In this document: in pieces, positions 5,824 to 11,837 of the stretch
How positions within the stretch are numbered: the stretch's first letter is position 1
Layout of the letters: every line of letters begins with the position of its first letter
Position numbers and translations under genes: made by a program
The notes under the pieces: model-generated
Told to the model about the DNA's origin: nothing
What the model saw: the letters and a program-made list of their open reading frames with translations, nothing else
Databases searched by the model: none
Assembly (NCBI GenBank): GCA_965370435.1
Contig: CBDUUP010000041.1
Coordinates: 1 to 17,905 of the forward strand
DNA from: CBDUUP01 sp965370435
GTDB taxonomy: Bacteria > Chloroflexota > Anaerolineae > Anaerolineales > UBA11579
DNA: 17,905 nucleotides
Reading direction: 5' to 3'

Positions 5824-8796
5824 ATGCCTGGAGAGAAAATTCCAAAAGGTTTCAAGCTGCGGCATACGTTGAGGGGGCATGATCGCCCGATTTTTCGATT
5901 TGCATGGTCGCCAGATGGGCGGATGTTGGCATCACCATCTGAGGATAAAACCATCCGGCTGTGGGATGCGGAGAATGGTGAACTTATTCGAGTCCTTGAA
6001 GGTCATACTAATATCGTACATAGCGTTGATTGGTCGCCTGATGGGAGCATGATAGTATCTGGTGCTAATGATAATGCAGTGCGACTATGGGATGTGGAAA
6101 CTGGCAAAAGGCTTCGGGTTCTAAAGGGACACTCTAATTATGTGCGGAGTGTGGCGTGGTCGAAGGATGGACATACTCTCGCCTCAGGTTCACTCGATAA
6201 GGCTATCCGCCTTTGGGATTCGGAAACCGGGGAATTGCGCCGTACACTTGAAGGACACACTATGGGTGTAATCCATATAGTATGTTCGCTGAATGGGCGT
6301 ACCATCGCCTCCAGTTCTTATGATAAGACTATCCGCCTCTGGGATTCGGAAACCGGGGAACTGCGCCGGAAACTGGAAGGACACACGGATTCGGTGCGTT
6401 GTGTCACTTGGTCGCCAGACGGTAACCTGCTGGTCTCATCATCGGATGATAATACGATTAGAATTTGGAATCCTGAAACTGGACGACAAGAGGGGGTTTT
6501 AGAGGGGCACACTGAAAGGGTTCCAAATGTCACATTTTCCTTTGATGGGCAGTTCCTGACCTCCAAATCAGGTGATGGATCAGCTCGTCTCTGGCGTACC
6601 GAAACGTGGGAAACCATCGCCATTCTGGAAGAACTTACTTCGAGTTTTTGGCCTCCAAGTATCGCTTTCCATCCCACCGAACACATCCTCGCCACCCTCG
6701 GCGAGAGAGACACCGTAATTCGCATCTGGGAACTGGATTACGATGTCCTACTCGCACTTCCACCTATAAAACCCTCCGTCCACTACACCAACGCCAAAGT
6801 CGTCCTGGTGGGCGATACCGGCGTGGGGAAGTCCGGCCTGGGCCTGGTGCTCACCGGGCAGGAGTTCCAGCCTACCGACTCCACCCATGGCCGCAACGTG
6901 TGGACGTTTGATGAAAAGAAGGCCAAGTTAGAGAGTGGGCGAGAGGAAACTCGCGAGACCCTCCTATGGGATTTAGCTGGGCAGCCCGGCTACCGCCTGG
7001 TGCACCAGTTATCCCTCAACGAGGTGGCCCTGGCGCTGCTGGTCTTCGACGCCCGCAGCGAGACCGATCCCTTCGCCGGAGTCCGCCACTGGGACCGGGC
7101 GCTCCGTCAGGCCCAATTGATTCAAGGCGAGAGCGCATTGCCCTTGAAGAAATTCCTGGTCGCCGCCCGCACCGACCGGGGCAGCGTGGGCGTCAGCAAG
7201 GAACGGTTGGATAAATTCATCCAGGACTTCGGTTTTGACGGTTACTTCGAGACCAGCGCCAAGGAAGGTTGGAAAATTGAAGACTTGATAGCCACTATCC
7301 AGGACTCGATTGAATGGGAAGCCTTGCCCAAGGTCAGTTCCACCGAACTCTTTCAGCAGATCAAGGGCTTTTTGGTGGACGAGAAAGAGGCCGGGCGGCT
7401 GCTCTCCACCCGCGAAGACCTCTACCGCGCTTTCTTGAAGACTGAAGACGCCCCCGCAGAGACCGATGACCTGCCCGCCCAATTCGAAACCTGCATCGGG
7501 CGGGTGGAAGCCCGCGACCTCATCCGCTGCCTGAAATTCGGCGATTTGGTGCTATTGCAGCCCGAACTGCTGGATGCCTACGCCTCGGCAATGGTCAACG
7601 CCGCCAAAGATGAGCCGGATGGACTGGGCTACTTGCCTGAAGAAGTCGCCCTGGCTGGTACGTTCCCCGTCTCCGAAGACGAGCGCATCGGGAATAAGGA
7701 ACAGGAGAAGCTCTTGCTTCTTGCCACGGTGGAGGAAATGCTGGCCCGCGAGATCGCCCTCCGCGAACAGACTGAGGATGGACTGCTGCTGGTCTTCCCT
7801 TCCCAGTTCACCCGTGAACACCCCGACATGCCCGAAGTTGAAGGTCAGTCGGTTGTCCTACGCTTTGAAGGCGCAATACTAAGCGTCTATGCCACCTTAG
7901 CGGTGCGCCTCTCGCACAGCGGTATCTTCAACCGCGATAAGATGTGGCGCAACGCCGCAACGTATAAAGCCAATGTGGGCGGCATCTGCGGGATGTTCTT
8001 CCGCGAACTGCAAGAGGGAGAGGGGGAACTGACCCTCTTCTTCGACCCAGCCGCCAGCGGCCAGACCCAATTCCAATTCGAGGAGTACATCCACACCCAC
8101 TTGAAACGCCGAGCCATACGAGACAGCATCCAGCGCCGGCGTATCTTCGTCTGCCTGGAATGTGATACATCCATCACCGCCCGCCAGGCCGAACTACGCC
8201 GCGAACGCGGTCATAACTCAATTCGCTGCAACGTCTGTGATACGGAGGTCTCGTTACTCGACCGCGAGGAACGGCTTGCGGAAGCTCCCGTCTCTGTGGT
8301 GCATGAGATGGACGAAGCCGCCGACGCCGGACGTGACCTGGCAACAGCCCAAATCGTTCTTCAAGGCAAGATCGAGACCGGCGACTTCGACGTTTTCCTG
8401 TGCCACAACAGTGAGGACAAGGACGCGGTGAAAGAAATCGGAGAGCAGTTGATGGCACGCGGCATCCTACCTTGGTTGGATGAAGATGAATTACCACCAG
8501 GACGCCCCTGGCAGCGTTTGTTAGAGGAGCAAATCGAGCAAATCAAGTCCGCGGCGGTGTTCGTGGGCGAGGAGGGCATTGGCCCCTGGCAGCAGATGGA
8601 GTTGGAAGCCTTCTTGCGTGAGTTTAACCGTCGTGGTTGCCCGGTAATCCCGGTCATTCTTCCCAACGCACCTAAGAAACCCGAATTACCCATCTTCCTG
8701 AGGGGAATGACCTGGGTAGACTTCCGCAAGATTGAAACCAAGCCCCTAGATCGCCTCATCTGGGGCATCACCGGCGAACGCACCCGCGAATTCTAA
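5824..8796 (+). CDS. WD40-ROC GTPase-zinc ribbon-TIR multidomain protein (NLR/Roco-like)
   Basis: This is a 990-residue soluble protein. Residues about 15-303 form seven WD40 blades; six have a GH dipeptide at exactly 42-residue spacing (18, 60, 102, 144, 186, 228) and the seventh is degenerate. Residues about 323-500 form a ROC small-GTPase domain: P-loop GDTGVGKS (330-337), DLAGQ (383-387), ARTD (448-451) in the NKxD position, and TSAK (477-480). About 505-770 is a COR-like region with probable winged-helix parts. A zinc ribbon follows (Cys777, 780, 802, 805). The C-terminus is a TIR domain (about 854-970) starting DFDVFLCHNSEDKD, with candidate catalytic Glu926 in WQQME. Many bacterial TIR domains cleave NAD+ in antiphage defence. 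By analogy the propeller senses, the GTPase switches and TIR acts; that is inference. The start is supported by GGGAG six bases upstream. The WD40 part is visibly more AT-rich than the rest. Confidence 0.9.
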   Translation: MPGEKIPKGFKLRHTLRGHDRPIFRFAWSPDGRMLASPSEDKTIRLWDAENGELIRVLEGHTNIVHSVDWSPDGSMIVSGANDNAVRLWDVETGKRLRVLKGHSNYVRSVAWSKDGHTLASGSLDKAIRLWDSETGELRRTLEGHTMGVIHIVCSLNGRTIASSSYDKTIRLWDSETGELRRKLEGHTDSVRCVTWSPDGNLLVSSSDDNTIRIWNPETGRQEGVLEGHTERVPNVTFSFDGQFLTSKSGDGSARLWRTETWETIAILEELTSSFWPPSIAFHPTEHILATLGERDTVIRIWELDYDVLLALPPIKPSVHYTNAKVVLVGDTGVGKSGLGLVLTGQEFQPTDSTHGRNVWTFDEKKAKLESGREETRETLLWDLAGQPGYRLVHQLSLNEVALALLVFDARSETDPFAGVRHWDRALRQAQLIQGESALPLKKFLVAARTDRGSVGVSKERLDKFIQDFGFDGYFETSAKEGWKIEDLIATIQDSIEWEALPKVSSTELFQQIKGFLVDEKEAGRLLSTREDLYRAFLKTEDAPAETDDLPAQFETCIGRVEARDLIRCLKFGDLVLLQPELLDAYASAMVNAAKDEPDGLGYLPEEVALAGTFPVSEDERIGNKEQEKLLLLATVEEMLAREIALREQTEDGLLLVFPSQFTREHPDMPEVEGQSVVLRFEGAILSVYATLAVRLSHSGIFNRDKMWRNAATYKANVGGICGMFFRELQEGEGELTLFFDPAASGQTQFQFEEYIHTHLKRRAIRDSIQRRRIFVCLECDTSITARQAELRRERGHNSIRCNVCDTEVSLLDREERLAEAPVSVVHEMDEAADAGRDLATAQIVLQGKIETGDFDVFLCHNSEDKDAVKEIGEQLMARGILPWLDEDELPPGRPWQRLLEEQIEQIKSAAVFVGEEGIGPWQQMELEAFLREFNRRGCPVIPVILPNAPKKPELPIFLRGMTWVDFRKIETKPLDRLIWGITGERTREF
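5866..6621 (+). repeat. 126-base coding repeat encoding WD40 blades
   Basis: Six in-phase 126-base units encode successive WD40 blades. Two stretches (6196-6260 and 6322-6386) differ at only 6 of 65 positions, indicating recent duplication or gene conversion between neighbouring blades. Confidence 0.8.
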
Positions 8797-8820
8797 CCCC
8801 CCCTCCACCCACCCCATCCG

Positions 8821-8897
8821 CAATCTGCAATTTGCAACCTGCCACTTGCAACTTGCCACTACCCACTGACAACTGTCCACTGACAACTGCCTACTGT
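8821..8897. repeat. Tandem heptanucleotide array, 11 degenerate units
   Basis: 77 bases divide exactly into eleven 7-base units of consensus C(A/C)ACT(G/T)N, for example CAACTTG, CCACTGA, CAACTGT and CCACTGA. The array ends seven bases before the -35 box of the next promoter. It resembles in form the short tandemly repeated heptamers described in filamentous cyanobacteria, but the sequence differs as far as I can tell. Confidence 0.8.
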
Positions 8898-8903
8898 ATA
8901 GAG

Positions 8904-8932
8904 TTGCCAAAAACCCCCAACCTTGCTACAAT
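8904..8932 (+). promoter_or_regulatory. Promoter with leaderless start for the AI-2E family gene
   Basis: TTGCCA (8904-8909), a spacer of exactly 17, and an extended -10 TGC-TACAAT (8924-8932). Six bases separate the -10 from the ATG at 8939, so the expected transcription start is the A of the start codon. No Shine-Dalgarno is present. Confidence 0.75.
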
Positions 8933-8938
8933 CAACCC

Positions 8939-10114
8939 ATGAGTACAAACCGCCCCCGCTGGAACACCCCTACCAAGCTGACCGTCATCCTGGTGCTGCT
9001 GGCCCTCTTCGTATACCTGCTCTCACGCTTCAGCATCGTCATCGCACCGATGGTATTGGCCATGATCCTGGCCTACGTGCTGTCTCCGTTCGCAAAATTC
9101 CTGAACGCCCGCCTGCGCATACCCCTCACCCTGGCCGCCGTATTGATCTACTTGGTTCTGATCGTCCTCCTGATCGCTTTGCCGATCGTCGTCATCCCCC
9201 CGCTCACCGAAAACATCAGCGACTTTGACGTAAATTTCCAGCACATCCTGGAGGACGTCGAAGAGATCTTGAGCCAGAAATACATCATCGCCGGGCAGGT
9301 GATTGACCCGGCCGTGCTGGTTGAACAGGCCATAGGCTCCTTACAATCGCTCATCGAGCCGCTCTTCAGTTCCACCCTCACCTTCGCCGTCGAAATCATC
9401 GAATCGCTGGTCTGGGTGATCTTCATCCTGATCATCTCGTTCTACCTGGTCAAAGATTCGGCCGCCCTTGCATTGTGGTCTGAAAACATGGCTCCTCCCG
9501 CCTACCGGGACGACTTCATCCGTATCCGGGCGGAGATCAACCGGATTTGGGGAGCTTTCTTCCGCGGCCAGTTGATGCTGGCCCTGGTGGTCTCTATCAT
9601 TTTCGCCGTAGTCGGTTTCATCATCGGCCTGCCTTTTTTCCTGGTGATGGCCGTTCTGGCTGGCTTGCTGGAATTTCTGCCCACCTTGGGGCACGGCATC
9701 TGGCTGGCCATTGCCTCGCTGCTAGCCTGGTTCCTCGGCTCCACCTGGCTGCCCGACGGACCCAATTGGGCGTTTACTCTGCTGGTCATTGGCCTGCACG
9801 TTTTCCACCAGCAGTTCGACCTCAACTATCTCATCCCTCGCATCATTGGCCGCAGCCTCCACCTGTCGCCTCTGGTGGTCATCCTGGGAATCGTGGCCGG
9901 AGCTGCTCTGGCGGGCGTGTTGGGCATCGCCCTCGCCGCCCCCACCATCGCCTCCGCCCGGGTCATCGGGCGTTACATTTACGCCAACCTCTTCAACCTG
10001 GACCCCTTCCCCGAGACCGCCGCGGAAACCCTTCCGCCGCCTAATCCTCGCTGGTGGCGTTTGCGCCGCCGCTCCTCGGCGGGGAAAAACGTCGCCAAAC
10101 CAGATAATTCCTGA
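8939..10114 (+). CDS. AI-2E / PerM-family membrane permease (first of a tandem pair)
   Basis: This 391-residue polytopic membrane protein of the AI-2E transporter family (PF01594; PerM, TqsA, YtvI relatives) has about eight transmembrane helices: three N-terminal (roughly residues 14-80), a soluble loop (about 85-145), then the conserved C-terminal helices. Family landmarks are FILIISFYLVKD (about 161-172), the amphipathic RAEINRIWGAFFRGQ (197-211), LLEFLPTLGHGIW (about 243-255) and DLNYLIPRIIGRSLHLSPL (about 294-312). Members export small signalling molecules or act as Na+/H+ antiporters; the substrate here is unknown, so the AI-2 name should not be taken literally. The start codon is placed by the promoter geometry, which suggests a leaderless mRNA. 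The stop shares one base with the start of the paralogous next gene. Confidence 0.88.
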   Translation: MSTNRPRWNTPTKLTVILVLLALFVYLLSRFSIVIAPMVLAMILAYVLSPFAKFLNARLRIPLTLAAVLIYLVLIVLLIALPIVVIPPLTENISDFDVNFQHILEDVEEILSQKYIIAGQVIDPAVLVEQAIGSLQSLIEPLFSSTLTFAVEIIESLVWVIFILIISFYLVKDSAALALWSENMAPPAYRDDFIRIRAEINRIWGAFFRGQLMLALVVSIIFAVVGFIIGLPFFLVMAVLAGLLEFLPTLGHGIWLAIASLLAWFLGSTWLPDGPNWAFTLLVIGLHVFHQQFDLNYLIPRIIGRSLHLSPLVVILGIVAGAALAGVLGIALAAPTIASARVIGRYIYANLFNLDPFPETAAETLPPPNPRWWRLRRRSSAGKNVAKPDNS

Positions 10115-11379
10115 TGGCCTCTGTAAATAAACCCAAAAAATTCCCCACCTGGAGTCCGACCACCAAGCTCGTCATCGGCTTGACCATTGTCGGCGTGGTG
10201 GGCGCCCTTTTGGTTCGATTCCGTTCGATAGTCGGGCCTTTGATCCTCTCCTTCATCCTGGCTTATGTGCTGCATCCTATCGCCTTCTGGATCAGCGACC
10301 GCACCAAAATCTCTTGGCGGAATTCTGTCAATCTGGTTTATCTACTCCTCATTATATTGTTGGCCGGACTGCTGACCGCCTCCGGCGTCGTCATGTTCCA
10401 GCAGGTGCAAAGTCTATTTGGCATTGTTCAAGAATTCGTCACCGACCTCCCTCAGTTGGCCGATGAGATAACGGCGCAGTTACCCAACCTGGTCTATGAG
10501 ATAGGCCCCTATACTTTAGACCTCTCCAAGATAGAAATTGACCTGGTCGCGGTGAGCGAGCAAATCATTTCGATTGTTCAACCTTTGCTGGGGCAGGCTG
10601 GCAATCTGATCGCCTCCTTCGCCACCAGCGCGGTGGTGTTCCTGGGATGGGGAGTCTTTGTGGTGTTGATTTCGTATTTCGTGATGAGCGATGCCGGAAG
10701 AGTCCCCGACTTCATAAACATGATCGACATTGAATTCCCAAAAATCTACGACTACGACATTCGCCGGATGGCCCGTGAATTAGGCAGTATTTGGCATGCT
10801 TTCCTGCGTGGACAGTTGATCATCATGATCCTGGTCGTCATCTCCGGCTGGTTGATGCTCACCATCCTCGGCGTTGACCAGGCCATCGCATTGGCCTTGC
10901 TGGCCGGGGGATCCAAATTCATCCCCTACGTAGGCCCATTCATCGCCGGGATCGTGACCGCCGTGGTAGCATATTTCCAGGGTGTGAATTATCTAGGTAT
11001 GGATCAGTTCTGGTTCGCCACCGTGGCAGTCGTCGGGACCTTGATCTTGGATCAGATATTCGATAATCTGGTGTATCCCCGAGTGATCGGCTCTACCCTG
11101 GGCGTGCCTCCAGCGGGGGTATTGGTAGCCGCCATCATCGCCGCCAACTTGCTGGGCCTCATCGGATTGCTCATCGCCGCCCCGGTGTTGGCGACCATTA
11201 TGCTGGTTGGGCGCTACACGGTTCGCAAAATGTTCGACCTGGATCCCTGGCCTGATCCCGAAGTGACCGAAGTGGACATAAGCTTCCCCGGCAGAGGGAT
11301 ACTACGCCGGATTTGGCGTCGCCTGCGCAACCTCATCCAGCCCAAAAAAGGAGACTCGGATGACCGAGAAACCCCCTGA
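10114..11379 (+). CDS. AI-2E / PerM-family membrane permease (second of the pair)
   Basis: This 421-residue paralogue of the preceding gene has the same topology and family landmarks: FVVLISYFVMSD (about 185-196), MARELGSIWHAFLRGQ, GGSKFIPYVGPFIAG, DNLVYPRVIGSTLGVPPAGV and a closing FDLDPWPDPE that matches FNLDPFPET in the first copy. The shared C-terminal motif and adjacency indicate an old tandem duplication; the two proteins have since diverged widely. The ATG overlaps the previous stop in TGATG and has no ribosome site, so translation probably depends on termination-reinitiation. The two may form a hetero-oligomer, but that is a guess. The tail is basic (RRIWRRLRNLIQPKK), as expected for a cytoplasmic C-terminus. 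Confidence 0.88.
   Translation: MASVNKPKKFPTWSPTTKLVIGLTIVGVVGALLVRFRSIVGPLILSFILAYVLHPIAFWISDRTKISWRNSVNLVYLLLIILLAGLLTASGVVMFQQVQSLFGIVQEFVTDLPQLADEITAQLPNLVYEIGPYTLDLSKIEIDLVAVSEQIISIVQPLLGQAGNLIASFATSAVVFLGWGVFVVLISYFVMSDAGRVPDFINMIDIEFPKIYDYDIRRMARELGSIWHAFLRGQLIIMILVVISGWLMLTILGVDQAIALALLAGGSKFIPYVGPFIAGIVTAVVAYFQGVNYLGMDQFWFATVAVVGTLILDQIFDNLVYPRVIGSTLGVPPAGVLVAAIIAANLLGLIGLLIAAPVLATIMLVGRYTVRKMFDLDPWPDPEVTEVDISFPGRGILRRIWRRLRNLIQPKKGDSDDRETP
11348..11353 (+). promoter_or_regulatory. Shine-Dalgarno AAGGAG for the 61-residue ORF
   Basis: AAGGAG lies within the last codons of the second permease, six bases before the ATG at 11360. It is strong evidence that the overlapping short frame is translated. 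Confidence 0.75.
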
Positions 11380-11545
11380 ACCCAAAACCACTACCATAGC
11401 CGAGACCGACAACTATATCGCCTGGCAGGCCGAAGAACCCGACGGCGAAGTGACCTATCACCTGCAGCTCAACAGCGTCACCCTGCATTTCTTTGAGGAG
11501 GAGTGGAAAGAATTTCGGAAACTCGTCGCCGCCCTGGGTAAATAG
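11360..11545 (+). CDS. Small soluble protein coupled to the AI-2E pair
   Basis: This 61-residue protein has no membrane segment: a polar N-terminus (MTEKPPEPKTTTIAETDN), then YIAWQAEEPDGEVTYHLQLNSVTLHF, which reads as three or four beta strands, and a C-terminal amphipathic helix EEEWKEFRKLVAALGK. The gene overlaps the second permease by 20 bases and has its own strong ribosome site, so it belongs to the same operon and is very likely real. I vaguely recognise the strand-rich SVTLHFF-EEW-EF pattern from uncharacterised Chloroflexota proteins but cannot assign a function. It could be an accessory or regulatory subunit of the permeases. Confidence 0.7.
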   Translation: MTEKPPEPKTTTIAETDNYIAWQAEEPDGEVTYHLQLNSVTLHFFEEEWKEFRKLVAALGK

Positions 11546-11680
11546 GGCCGGATACCCCCAGTTTTCCAGGCCCCTAAGATTCGCCTAATAATATCTTGAT
11601 GTTTTTATTACAGAACTCGCATCCAATGAACGCCCAAAAACTTCACTACCAGGACTCAAAAATCCAAAGTTTTTGTTTTT

Positions 11681-11704
11681 CTTAGTGTCTTTGGGTCTTA
11701 GTGG
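11681..11704. repeat. Period-8 tandem repeat, three units
   Basis: CTTAGTGT, CTTTGGGT and CTTAGTGG follow one another. Read on the minus strand, two of the three carry the same ACTA core at the same place in the octamer as the array before polA. Similar tracts are familiar from intergenic DNA of environmental bacteria. Confidence 0.5.
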
Positions 11705-11777
11705 TAATAAAGAAAGGGAACCAATTTTTAGATGAGGCCTAATGAAAAACTGTCTAAATAACCTCGCATTGAAACTG

Positions 11778-11814
11778 CAATGAAGATAGTACATAAGTTT
11801 ACTTGTCTTCATTG
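11778..11814. promoter_or_regulatory. Nine-base inverted repeat over the -35 region
   Basis: CAATGAAGA (11778-11786) and TCTTCATTG (11806-11814) are perfect complements separated by 19 bases. The right arm covers the -35 hexamer of the next gene. It could be a regulator's operator or a small hairpin; there is no T-tract directly after it, so it is not a terminator. Confidence 0.45.
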
Positions 11815-11831
11815 ACACCCCATGATACACT
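11803..11831 (+). promoter_or_regulatory. Promoter with leaderless start for the receiver-transposase fusion gene
   Basis: TTGTCT (11803-11808), a 17-base spacer, and extended -10 TGA-TACACT (11823-11831). Six bases then lead to the GTG at 11838, the same geometry as at 8939. No Shine-Dalgarno is visible. Confidence 0.6.
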
Positions 11832-11837
11832 GATAAC

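Larger units (their letters stand above)
11546..11837. other. Intergenic region between the permease operon and the receiver-transposase fusion
   Basis: These 292 AT-rich bases hold a weak AT hairpin with T-tract (CAAAAA at 11657-11662, TTTTTG at 11670-11675, then five T), a period-8 repeat (11681-11704), a nine-base inverted repeat (11778-11814) and the downstream promoter. No ORF is convincing. Confidence 0.5.

Noticed and set aside
5866..6621. Regular repeats that could suggest a CRISPR array
   Set aside because: The 126-base period is in frame and encodes WD40 blades; there are no short identical repeats with unique spacers.
8821..8897. CRISPR-like or iteron-like interpretation of the heptamer array
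   Set aside because: Units are too short and contiguous for CRISPR, and there is no replication initiator gene nearby to support iterons.
11545..11573. GGGCC...GGCCC pairing just after the 61-residue ORF as a terminator
   Set aside because: Only five pairs over a long loop and no T-tract afterwards.
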